DNA of 17,953 nt from contig JBBQNG010000063.1 in assembly GCA_038329645.1 (NCBI GenBank), positions 1 through 17,953 of the forward strand, read 5' to 3'. The stretch comes from SZAS-79 sp038329645 (GTDB lineage: Bacteria > Pseudomonadota > Gammaproteobacteria > Burkholderiales > SG8-39). The translations under genes and the position numbers were made by a program. Positions 1 to 6,465 of the stretch are shown in pieces; within the stretch, counting starts at the first letter, position 1, and each line of letters begins with the position of its first letter. A model generated the notes under the pieces. The model searched no databases, had not been told where the DNA came from, and saw only the letters and a list, made by a program, of their open reading frames with translations.

Positions 1-57
1 CCGGAATCGAAGCTGGATCGGTGGAATCGTCACATCCCTTCGGCTAGACTGCATCTC

Positions 58-258
58 ATGCGCTACGTCGTTGTCGCCATGCTCATCCTCATCATCGCCA
101 GCCTGGCCTCGGGCCTGTACTTCGTCATGCATGACGATGCCAAGTCCAAGCGGGCGGTCAAGGCGCTCGCGATCCGCGTCGGATTGTCGATGGCGCTGTT
201 CCTGATTTTGATGGGCAGCTACTACTTTGGTTTCATCCCCGGCCGCGCCGGCGGTTAG
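58..258 (+). CDS. DUF2909 family twin-transmembrane small protein
   Basis: This is a 66-residue protein with two hydrophobic spans, about residues 3-23 and 40-60, joined by a short charged hairpin containing DDAKSKR. Length and topology fit the DUF2909 'twin transmembrane' proteins found beside cytochrome oxidase genes in beta- and gammaproteobacteria. No biochemical function is established; a role in oxidase assembly is inferred only from location. It is transcribed toward the 3' end of the oxidase operon, so it is not part of that transcript. No strong Shine-Dalgarno precedes the ATG. Upstream context lies outside the window. Confidence 0.8.
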   Translation: MRYVVVAMLILIIASLASGLYFVMHDDAKSKRAVKALAIRVGLSMALFLILMGSYYFGFIPGRAGG

Positions 259-269
259 CCAAGGCCCGC

Positions 270-299
270 AAAAAAAGATGCCGCACTGGGTGCGGCATC
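270..299 (-). terminator. Intrinsic terminator of the cytochrome oxidase operon
   Basis: Read on the minus strand, a perfect 10-bp stem (GATGCCGCAC paired with GTGCGGCATC, 277-299) with a 3-base loop is followed directly by seven T residues (270-276). It lies about 84 bases past the ctaE stop codon, so it is placed to end the oxidase transcript. The stem could also impede plus-strand transcription from the DUF2909 gene, but no T run follows on that side. Confidence 0.93.
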
Positions 300-315
300 A
301 AGGCTTGCTACCTCC

Positions 316-359
316 GGAGTTTCCAGGGCGCGTCTGAGTGCGCGCGCAGGAAACCCTCC
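316..359. repeat. Imperfect inverted repeat in the ctaE 3' untranslated region
   Basis: GGAG-TTTCC (316-324) can pair with GGAAA-CC-CTCC (349-359), leaving a two-base bulge. An inner GCGCG (328-332) can pair with CGCGC (341-345 or 343-347). The structure lies between the ctaE stop and the intrinsic terminator. It could be a 3'-end stabilising structure or simply a GC-rich fold. No T run follows on either strand, so it is not an intrinsic terminator itself. The 83 bases here hold no credible gene. Confidence 0.45.
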
Positions 360-382
360 TCCTCGTTGTTGGTTGCCCCCGC

Positions 383-1252
383 CTACAGCCAGTAGACGAA
401 GATGAACAGGCCGAGCCACACGACGTCCACAAAGTGCCAGTACCAGGCCACTGCTTCGAAAGCGAAATGGTGGTTCGGGGTGAAATGGCCCGCCAGGCAG
501 CGCGCCAGGATCACCGTCAGCATGATCGCGCCCAGGGTGACGTGGAATCCGTGGAAGCCTGTGAGCATGTAGAACGTCGAGCCGTACACTCCGGTGGACA
601 GCTTGAGGTTCAGCTCCGAATAGCCATGCCCGTATTCGATCGCCTGGCAGGCAAGGAAGGTGAATCCCAGCGCTATCGTGAAGAACATAAAGAGGTTCAG
701 CAGCCCCCGCTTGTTCTCCTTGAGGGCCCAGTGGGCGACGGTGATCGTCGCACCGGAGGACAGGAGCAGGAAGGTATTGAGCGCCGGCAGTCCCCAAGCG
801 CCCATGGGCGAGAATTTCTCGGCGAATCCCGGACCGGCCGACGGCCAGTGGGAGGTGAACCCGGGCCACAGGATTTCGTTATGCAGGAGGCTGCCGAGGT
901 CCGGCACCGAGATCACGCGTGTCCAGAAAAGCGCGCCGAAAAAGCCGGCGAAGAACATCACCTCGGAGAAGATGAACCAGCTCATGCCCCAGCGAAACGA
1001 CATATCCACCTGCTTGGAGTACATGTTTGTCTCGGATTCGCGGATCACGTCGCCGAACCAACGGAACATCATGTACAGCAGGATCACGAATCCCAGCGCA
1101 AGCCCGATCCAGCCGCTGCTAATGCCGTTGAATACGAAGACGGCGCCCAGCGCCATGCAAAACAGGCCTACCGAGCCCATGATGGGCCACGGCATCGGCT
1201 GCGGTATGAAGTAGGCTGGCGTGGCGCCTGCTGCAGTCGGATGTTGCGACAT
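383..1252 (-). CDS. ctaE: Cytochrome c oxidase subunit III
   Basis: This 289-residue inner-membrane subunit has no redox centre; in the aa3 oxidase family it stabilises subunit I and supports sustained proton uptake. The chain is almost entirely hydrophobic, with seven spans expected. Recognisable segments include the N-terminal PYFIPQP-like start (here PAYFIPQPMPWPIMGS), WFGDVIRES, GMSWFIFSEVMFFAGFFGALFW, LLLSSGATITVAHWAL, TGFHGFHVTLGAIML and the C-terminal AVAWYWHFVDVVWLGLFIFVYW. Length is normal. A GGAG sits about 8 bases before the ATG. It is the last gene of the oxidase operon, 36 bases after the DUF2970 gene and upstream of the strong terminator. Confidence 0.97.
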   Translation of the reverse strand: MSQHPTAAGATPAYFIPQPMPWPIMGSVGLFCMALGAVFVFNGISSGWIGLALGFVILLYMMFRWFGDVIRESETNMYSKQVDMSFRWGMSWFIFSEVMFFAGFFGALFWTRVISVPDLGSLLHNEILWPGFTSHWPSAGPGFAEKFSPMGAWGLPALNTFLLLSSGATITVAHWALKENKRGLLNLFMFFTIALGFTFLACQAIEYGHGYSELNLKLSTGVYGSTFYMLTGFHGFHVTLGAIMLTVILARCLAGHFTPNHHFAFEAVAWYWHFVDVVWLGLFIFVYWL

Positions 1253-1288
1253 TTCGTACTCTCCCGTGTTCCAGAATTGCGTCTGCGG

Positions 1289-1492
1289 TCAGCTGGTGAC
1301 CAGCTTGACCACCAACAACAGCGTCAGGACGAACAATGCGGCGCCCACCAACCCGGCCACCACGACCTGTACCGGGGTGATGCTCGCCGAATCGCTGTCA
1401 TAGTCCTTCTTCTTGCGCACCCCGAAGAACGACCAGAACACCGCCTTCGCGACGTCCCCGAAGGGGGCCTTGCGCGGAGCTTCCTGCGCCAT
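1289..1492 (-). CDS. DUF2970 small membrane protein
   Basis: The protein has 67 residues, with a soluble N-terminus ending in a basic stretch (GVRKKKD, 24-30) and one membrane span at about 42-64. The pattern of an FWSFFGVRK segment, an acidic stretch, and P-x-QVVVAG leading into the helix matches DUF2970 proteins encoded between ctaG and ctaE in betaproteobacteria. Function is unknown; an oxidase assembly or accessory role is inferred from synteny. The frame is open further upstream, but the ATG at 1492 is chosen because it overlaps the ctaG stop codon by one base (TGATG), the usual coupling arrangement, and because the homologous sequence begins there. Confidence 0.85.
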   Translation of the reverse strand: MAQEAPRKAPFGDVAKAVFWSFFGVRKKKDYDSDSASITPVQVVVAGLVGAALFVLTLLLVVKLVTS

Positions 1493-2043
1493 CACGATTT
1501 GCCGCCCATGCCTGCGACCTCGAAGAAGGTGTAGGACAGCGTGATGGTCTTCACGTCCGCCGGCAGTTTCGGGTCGATCAGGAACACCACCGGCATGCGC
1601 CGCGTTTCGCCCGGGGCAAGGGTCTGCTTGGTGAAGCAGAAGCATTCGAGCTTGTTGAAATACTCCCCGGCGCGTTGCGGGCCGTAGCTGGGCACCGCCT
1701 GGCCGGTGATCGCGACGTTGCGTGTGTTGACGATCTCGTATTCGATCGTGGTGAGCTCGCCCGGGTGAACGTCGACGTGGTTCTGCAGCGGGCGGAAGCG
1801 CCAGGGAAGATGGTGGGCATTCGCATCGAGCTCGATGCTCACAGTACGCGCGAAATCGACCTGCGTGTTCTCCGCGGTGGCGGTCGCCACCGGCACCAGG
1901 CTGTTGAGGCCCAGCGCCTGGCAGATCTGCTTGTAGAACGGCACCATCGCGTAGCCGAACCCGAACATCAGCGAAGCGACGATGGAGAGCTTGACCAGCG
2001 TGCGCCGGTTGTCGACGCTCAGTCCGTGGCCGGCGGGGTTCAT
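1492..2043 (-). CDS. ctaG: Cytochrome c oxidase assembly protein CtaG/Cox11 (copper chaperone)
   Basis: This 183-residue protein is anchored by one N-terminal helix (about 17-36), with a periplasmic Ig-like domain. The family delivers copper to the CuB site of subunit I. The copper-binding CxC is visible as ECFCF (C134, C136), and the third conserved cysteine follows the helix in YKQIC (C41). YAMVPFYKQ and LSYTFFEV are also typical Cox11 segments. Its start overlaps the stop of the upstream 30-residue gene by four bases (ATGA), and its stop overlaps the DUF2970 start, so translation along this part of the operon is probably coupled. Confidence 0.96.
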   Translation of the reverse strand: MNPAGHGLSVDNRRTLVKLSIVASLMFGFGYAMVPFYKQICQALGLNSLVPVATATAENTQVDFARTVSIELDANAHHLPWRFRPLQNHVDVHPGELTTIEYEIVNTRNVAITGQAVPSYGPQRAGEYFNKLECFCFTKQTLAPGETRRMPVVFLIDPKLPADVKTITLSYTFFEVAGMGGKS

Positions 2044-2132
2044 CTGAGCAGCCAGTATTTGGCGATGATGGCGAGGAAAAATGCGAACGCCACGCAGGCG
2101 AGGATCAGCCCGGTTTTCGCATTGCGGCTCAC
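2040..2132 (-). CDS. Cytochrome oxidase small assembly protein (30 residues)
   Basis: This is a 30-residue, single-span protein (SRNAKTG, then a hydrophobic helix of about 18 residues, then KYWLLR) starting at GTG. The start is supported by GGAGGG three bases upstream (2136-2141) and by the lack of any other plausible start after the ctaD stop. Its stop overlaps the ctaG start in ATGA. Betaproteobacterial operons commonly carry a tiny single-helix protein at this position, annotated as a cytochrome oxidase small assembly protein; I match it on size, topology and position rather than on residues. Its mechanism is unknown to me. Confidence 0.75.
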   Translation of the reverse strand: MSRNAKTGLILACVAFAFFLAIIAKYWLLR

Positions 2133-2135
2133 GTG

Positions 2136-2141
2136 CCCTCC
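2136..2141 (-). promoter_or_regulatory. Shine-Dalgarno site that fixes the GTG start of the 30-residue gene
   Basis: GGAGGG on the minus strand, followed by CAC and then the GTG at 2132. The spacing is slightly short but the match to the anti-Shine-Dalgarno sequence is strong. It lies in the 38-base gap after ctaD, where no larger frame would need it. Confidence 0.6.
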
Positions 2142-2170
2142 GGCCTGCGAACCCTGCGTGAGTCCGCCGC

Positions 2171-3775
2171 TCACTTGATGACCGGCGGCGTTTCGAACGA
2201 GTGGTACGGCGCGGGCGACGGCAGGTGCGTCCACTCCAGGGAATCGGCGCCCTCCCACTGCTTGTCGGCCGCCTTCTCGCCGCGCGTGAGGGCCGTCACG
2301 ATGATGTACAGGAACAGCAGCTGCGACAGGCCGAACCCGAACGCGCCGATCGAGGAAATCTTGTTCCAGGTCTCGAAGATCAGCGGGTAGTCGGGGATCC
2401 GCCGCGGCATGCCGGCCAGGCCGGAGAAATGCTGCACGAAGAACGTGAGGTTGAAGAAGATCATCGACAGCCAGAAATGCCACTTGCCCAGCGTCTCGTT
2501 GTACATCCTGCCGGTCCACTTGGGGAACCAGAAAGAGATGCCGCCGAACGCGGTGAACAGGGCGCCGGCCACCATCACGTAGTGGAAGTGCGCGACCACA
2601 TAGTAGGTGTCGTGCAGCTGGATGTCGACCGCGGCCAGCGAAAGCACCAGACCCGAGAACCCGCCCATCGTGAACAGGAACAGGAACCCGAGCGCGAAGA
2701 GCATCGGCGTCTCGAAGCTCAGCGAGCCGCGCCACATGGTCGCGAGCCAGTTGAAGATCTTACAGGCCGTTGGCACCGCGATCAGGGTGGTGGCGTACAT
2801 GAAGAAGAGCTGCCCGGTGACCGGCATGCCGACCGTGTACATGTGGTGCGCCCAGACGATGAACGACAGGATTGCGATCGACGCCGTCGCATAAACCATC
2901 GACGCGTAGCCGAACAGGGGCTTCCTCGAAAACGCCGGCAGGATCTGCGAGACGACGCCGAACGCCGGCAGGATGATGATGTAGACCTCGGGATGGCCGA
3001 AGAACCAGAAGATGTGCTGGTACAGGACCGGGTCGCCGCCGCCCGCCGCGTTGAAAAACGACGTGCCGAAATGGCGGTCGGTGAGCGTCATGGTCACCGC
3101 CCCCGCCAGCACCGGCATCGACGCAATGAGCAGGTACGCCGTGATCAGCCAGGTCCAGCAGAACAGCGGCATCTTCATGAGTGTCATGCCGGGCGCACGC
3201 ATGTTGAGGATCGTGGTCACGATGTTGATCGAGCCCATGATCGAGGACATGCCGAGCAGGTGGACCGCGAAGATCGTGAGGTCCATGCCCATGCCCATCT
3301 GCACCGTGAGCGGCGCGTACATCGTCCAACCCACGCCGGGCGCGCCGCCGGGCACGAAGAACGAGATGATGAGCAGCGACCCCGCGAACGGCAGGAGCCA
3401 GAACGACCAGTTGTTCATGCGCGCAAAGGCCATGTCGGGCGCGCCGATCTGCATCGGGATCAGCCAGTTCGCAAAGCCCACGAACGCCGGCATGATCGCG
3501 CCGAACACCATGATAAGGCCGTGCATGGTGGTCATCTGGTTGAAGAAGTCCGGGTTTACGATCTGCAATCCGGGGCTGAACAGCTCGGCGCGGATGACCA
3601 GCGCCATGACCCCGCCCACCATGAACATCGTGAAGCTGAACCACAGGTACATCGTGCCGATGTCCTTGTGGTTGGTGGTGGTGATCCACCGCATCATCCC
3701 GCCGTAGCCGTGATGGTGATCGCCGTGGTGCTCACCTTCCTTGCCGTGGCCGTGGTCGTCGAGGACTGCGCTCAT
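2171..3775 (-). CDS. ctaD: Cytochrome c oxidase subunit I
   Basis: This 534-residue catalytic subunit of a haem-copper oxidase reduces O2 to water and pumps protons. Metal ligands are all visible: H85 and H398 for haem a, H396 for haem a3 (HDTYYVVAHFHYV), and H261, H310 and H311 for CuB. Y265 in GHPEVY would form the His-Tyr cross-link. Proton-path residues D114 (GAPDMAF), N121/N122, E263 and K339 (VPTACKIF) place it in the A family. The first 22 residues are His-rich (H8, 10, 16, 17, 20, 21, 22). The frame extends upstream into ctaC, but the ATG at 3775 is preceded by GGAG at 8 bases, and the family sequence starts there. The gap to ctaC is 23 bases. Confidence 0.98.
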   Translation of the reverse strand: MSAVLDDHGHGKEGEHHGDHHHGYGGMMRWITTTNHKDIGTMYLWFSFTMFMVGGVMALVIRAELFSPGLQIVNPDFFNQMTTMHGLIMVFGAIMPAFVGFANWLIPMQIGAPDMAFARMNNWSFWLLPFAGSLLIISFFVPGGAPGVGWTMYAPLTVQMGMGMDLTIFAVHLLGMSSIMGSINIVTTILNMRAPGMTLMKMPLFCWTWLITAYLLIASMPVLAGAVTMTLTDRHFGTSFFNAAGGGDPVLYQHIFWFFGHPEVYIIILPAFGVVSQILPAFSRKPLFGYASMVYATASIAILSFIVWAHHMYTVGMPVTGQLFFMYATTLIAVPTACKIFNWLATMWRGSLSFETPMLFALGFLFLFTMGGFSGLVLSLAAVDIQLHDTYYVVAHFHYVMVAGALFTAFGGISFWFPKWTGRMYNETLGKWHFWLSMIFFNLTFFVQHFSGLAGMPRRIPDYPLIFETWNKISSIGAFGFGLSQLLFLYIIVTALTRGEKAADKQWEGADSLEWTHLPSPAPYHSFETPPVIK

Positions 3776-3798
3776 TGGGGTGTCTCCTAAGGTATCCG

Positions 3799-4941
3799 TT
3801 ACTTGCGCAGGGGCTTGATCTCGGCGGGCTGGATCACTTCGCCGGTCTTGTTGCCCCACGCATTGCGCTCATAGGTCACCACCGCGGCGATGTCGGTGTC
3901 GCTGAGCTGCTTGCCGAATGCAGCCATCGCGGTACCGTTCTTGCCGTTGATGACGATGTTCAGGTGGTCGGCCTTGGGACCGGTGGCGATCTTCGAGCCG
4001 TCCAGCGGCGGGAAGGCGGGCGGCGTGCCCTTGCCGTTGGCCTGGTGGCAGGCGACGCAGTTGGCGGCGTAAACCTTCTCTCCGCGTGCCCTGATCTCGT
4101 CCAGCGTCCAGACCTTGGCCGGATCGTCGGCGAGCGCGGCGATCTTCTTTTTCTCGCCGTCGACCCATTTCGTATAGTCGTCGGCGCTGACCACCCGCAC
4201 CACGATCGGCATGAAGCCGTGCTCCTTGCCGCACAGCTCGACGCACTGGCCGCGAAACGTGCCCACCCTGTCGGCCTTGAAATGGATGTCGCGGATGAAC
4301 CCGGGGATCGCGTCCTGCTTGGCGCCGAAGGCCGGTACGCCCCACGCGTGGATCACGTCTGCGGCGGTGGTGAGGATGCGCACTTTTTTGCCCACGGGAA
4401 CGACGAGCTCGTTGTCGACCTCCAGGAGGTAGTGCTCGCCTTTTTCCGCCTTGTTCTCGATCTGGTCGCGCGGGGTCGACAGCTGCGAAACGAAGCTGAT
4501 GCCCTCGCCTTCGCCCTTGATGTAGTCGTAACCCCATTTCCACTGGTAGCCGGTGACCTTGATCGTCATGTCCGAGTTGGCAGTGTCCTTCTGCGCGATC
4601 ACGGCGCGCGTGGCGGGCCAGGCGATCACGATGAGGATGAGAAGCGGGATGACGGTCCAGATGATCTCCACAGTGGTGTTTTCGTGGAAGTTGGCCGCCT
4701 TGTGCCCCTGCGACTTGCGGTGCGCGAACACCGAATAGAACATCACCCCGAAAACGCCGACGAAGATGATGACGATCAGGACCATCACGTATTCGTGCAG
4801 GTTGTGGATGTCGTCGGCGATTTTCGTCGCGGCCGGCTGCAGGTTCCATTCCAGCGCGTGCGCGCTGCCGGCGGCCGCGAGTGCGAGGACGCCCGCAATC
4901 AGCGCCCATTGACCGATCTTTCGTCCCGAGAACAGTTGCAT
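3799..4941 (-). CDS. ctaC: Cytochrome c oxidase subunit II with fused cytochrome c domain
   Basis: The protein has 380 residues: a signal-like N-terminus (about 1-29, AHA-LEW), two membrane helices (about 50-72 and 92-112), a periplasmic cupredoxin domain and a C-terminal c-type cytochrome. CuA ligands are present: H198, C233, E235, C237, H241 and M244 in IHAWG and GQCVELCGKEHGFM. Haem attachment is CVACH (295-299), with M339 the likely axial ligand. The fused cytochrome makes this a caa3-like subunit II. An in-frame GTG lies two codons upstream (4947); I prefer the ATG because AAAGG sits about 6 bases before it but directly abuts the GTG. The gene lies 17 bases after the DUF2244 gene. Confidence 0.96.
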   Translation of the reverse strand: MQLFSGRKIGQWALIAGVLALAAAGSAHALEWNLQPAATKIADDIHNLHEYVMVLIVIIFVGVFGVMFYSVFAHRKSQGHKAANFHENTTVEIIWTVIPLLILIVIAWPATRAVIAQKDTANSDMTIKVTGYQWKWGYDYIKGEGEGISFVSQLSTPRDQIENKAEKGEHYLLEVDNELVVPVGKKVRILTTAADVIHAWGVPAFGAKQDAIPGFIRDIHFKADRVGTFRGQCVELCGKEHGFMPIVVRVVSADDYTKWVDGEKKKIAALADDPAKVWTLDEIRARGEKVYAANCVACHQANGKGTPPAFPPLDGSKIATGPKADHLNIVINGKNGTAMAAFGKQLSDTDIAAVVTYERNAWGNKTGEVIQPAEIKPLRK

Positions 4942-4958
4942 GCTCACCCTTTCGATTC

Positions 4959-5453
4959 CTAGTTCTGTAGTCTTCTTTTCAGCTCGCCCGCCAGAGCCAG
5001 GCGCGCCTGCTCGTGCAGGTGGCGCCCGATCTCGAGCCGGCGGCCCGGCGCTTGCAGAAGGACGCGCATGCTGCGCCCCTCGCCGGCCACCATCACGCTC
5101 GCCCGAGCCGGATTGAACTCGTGGCGGCTGACCGAATCCAGTTCACACACTTCAACCATCAGGCGGCCCTCCCCAAGCTGGATCCGCTCGTAATCCGCGG
5201 CGTGCCTGCCGTTCAGCGCGAATGCGACCGCCAGTCCGGCGATCTCGAGCCCCGCAAACGGCAACACCAGCCACGCCCCCAGCGCGGCAAAAAACGCCGC
5301 GATTCCCAACGTCACGAACGCGATCATCCCAAACACCAGCATTGAGCCGGACGGAGAGATCGAGCAATTGCGCTTGAGGAGCAGGCTGAATCCGGACCCC
5401 TGCCCTTGGAACGCAAGTTCCTGGCGGGGAAACTCCTGACTCCAGCCGTTCAT
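4959..5453 (-). CDS. DUF2244 family membrane protein
   Basis: This 164-residue protein has the LKRNCSISP segment (26-34) that opens the DUF2244 domain, two adjacent helices at about 37-60 and 62-80, then a soluble domain (NGRHAADYERIQL, CELDSVSRHEFNP). Family members lie next to cytochrome oxidase genes; the molecular function is not known. I chose the ATG at 5453, which has AGGA about 7 bases upstream; the frame is open for 22 more codons without family resemblance. It is the first gene of the oxidase operon, directly behind the candidate promoter and 17 bases ahead of ctaC. Confidence 0.85.
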   Translation of the reverse strand: MNGWSQEFPRQELAFQGQGSGFSLLLKRNCSISPSGSMLVFGMIAFVTLGIAAFFAALGAWLVLPFAGLEIAGLAVAFALNGRHAADYERIQLGEGRLMVEVCELDSVSRHEFNPARASVMVAGEGRSMRVLLQAPGRRLEIGRHLHEQARLALAGELKRRLQN

Positions 5454-5490
5454 GGAAGCGTCCTGGCGGCACCGCAAAAAAAGCCCGCAT

Positions 5491-5519
5491 AAGTTACCAC
5501 AGTGCCCCGGGCCAAACAA
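5491..5519 (-). promoter_or_regulatory. Candidate sigma70 promoter of the cytochrome oxidase operon
   Basis: On the minus strand TTGTTT (5514-5519) and TAACTT (5491-5496) are separated by exactly 17 bases, about 38 bases before the DUF2244 start codon. Each box matches its consensus at only three positions. The support is mainly location, in the 112-base gap between bioC and the operon, and spacing. Confidence 0.35.
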
Positions 5520-5565
5520 GCCGGAACCCGAGATAAAGCCTCGGATTTAGACGCGTTTTCGGGAT

Positions 5566-6465
5566 TCAGTTTCGCAGGCGCGGCGCGCCGCCGAGATTTA
5601 CGATCGCGTGCCCTTCGGGTGTCCGGCGCGGCACCGGTTTCCAGGCGTGCCCGTACACCACCTCCATCGTGGCGGGCAACCTGCCTTCGCGAACACATGC
5701 ATCGAGCGCGGTCCGCACTTGCTGCCAGCGCCGCACCCCAAGCAGCCCGCGCGGACGGCCGGCGAGCGCACAGGTCTGACCCGTCGCGCGCAGGTCGGCG
5801 ATCATCGCGTCTATCCCCGCATAAGTGAGCGTAATGGTTTCGGTATCCATGACGGGCGCCGCAAAACCCGCGGCCACCAGCATGTCGCCCAGGTCGTGCA
5901 TGTCGATGAATCCGTGCACGCGCGGCGGTCCGCCGATTGCCGCGAATGCTGAGCGCAACTCCTTGAGCGTGTCGGGGCCGAGCGTGCTGAACATCAGCAG
6001 CCCTTCCAGCTCGAGCACGCGATGGAATTCGGCCATGGCCGCTGGGAGATCGGCCGCCCAGTGCAGGGCCATGTTCGACCACACCAGCGAAACGCTGCGC
6101 GCTGCCAATGGGATGCGCGTAAGTTCGGCGCACATCCGCGCTCGACGATCCAGGCCGAGGAAGCGCTTCAGCCGCCCCGCACTTTTCCCCTGGTACAGCA
6201 TCGGGAGCGAGAAATCCATGGCGACGACCTGCGTCGCGGGGTAGCGCCGGCTGAGATCGTCGGCCTGGGGCGAGGGTCCCGCGCCGGCATCGAGGATGCG
6301 TCGGGGAACGAGCTTTACGTAGTCGAGCCGCTCGAGCATGCGCACGCCCACTTCGCGCTCGAGGCGGGCGGCGCCCGGATAGGTCGGCGCGGCCGCATCG
6401 GCGTTGAGGCGTGCGCGCCGCGTTTCAATTGCGTACGGGGCAGGCGGCGCTGAAATAGGCGTCAG
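5566..6465 (-). CDS. bioC: Malonyl-ACP O-methyltransferase BioC (start codon uncertain)
   Basis: This is a SAM-dependent class I methyltransferase of about 299 residues. BioC methylates malonyl-ACP so that the fatty acid machinery can build the pimeloyl chain of biotin. Visible elements, numbered from the CTG, are YAIETRRAR near the start, EREVGVRMLERLDYVKL, the SAM motif LDAGAG (58-63), VVAMDFS, WSNMALHWAADLPAAMAEFHRVL, and a C-terminal YGHAWKP. No ATG, GTG or TTG lies within about 45 codons upstream of this conserved start. I give the CTG at 6465, whose CTGA overlaps the amidase stop by four bases; an ATT at 6456 is an alternative. An internal GTG or ATG near residue 40 would lose conserved N-terminal sequence. 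The C-terminal half fits BioC, but a broader 'class I methyltransferase' call is possible. Confidence 0.8.
   Translation of the reverse strand: MTPISAPPAPYAIETRRARLNADAAAPTYPGAARLEREVGVRMLERLDYVKLVPRRILDAGAGPSPQADDLSRRYPATQVVAMDFSLPMLYQGKSAGRLKRFLGLDRRARMCAELTRIPLAARSVSLVWSNMALHWAADLPAAMAEFHRVLELEGLLMFSTLGPDTLKELRSAFAAIGGPPRVHGFIDMHDLGDMLVAAGFAAPVMDTETITLTYAGIDAMIADLRATGQTCALAGRPRGLLGVRRWQQVRTALDACVREGRLPATMEVVYGHAWKPVPRRTPEGHAIVNLGGAPRLRN

Noticed and set aside
1493..1645. A longer N-terminus for the DUF2970 protein starting at 1645
   Set aside because: The extra 51 residues are out-of-frame ctaG sequence; the ATG at 1492 has the TGATG overlap and family-like start.
2201..3790. A 529-codon open frame on the plus strand opposite ctaD, and similar long plus-strand frames opposite ctaE (338-1534) and ctaC (3775-4962)
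   Set aside because: They are antisense to clear oxidase genes, and their translations are rich in Arg, His, Glu and Gln with no recognisable domain. High GC at third codon positions removes stop codons from the opposite strand.
5528..5544. A CCGAG/CTCGG hairpin just after bioC as its terminator
   Set aside because: The stem is only five base pairs with a 7-base loop, and no T run follows, so it is not convincing as an intrinsic terminator.
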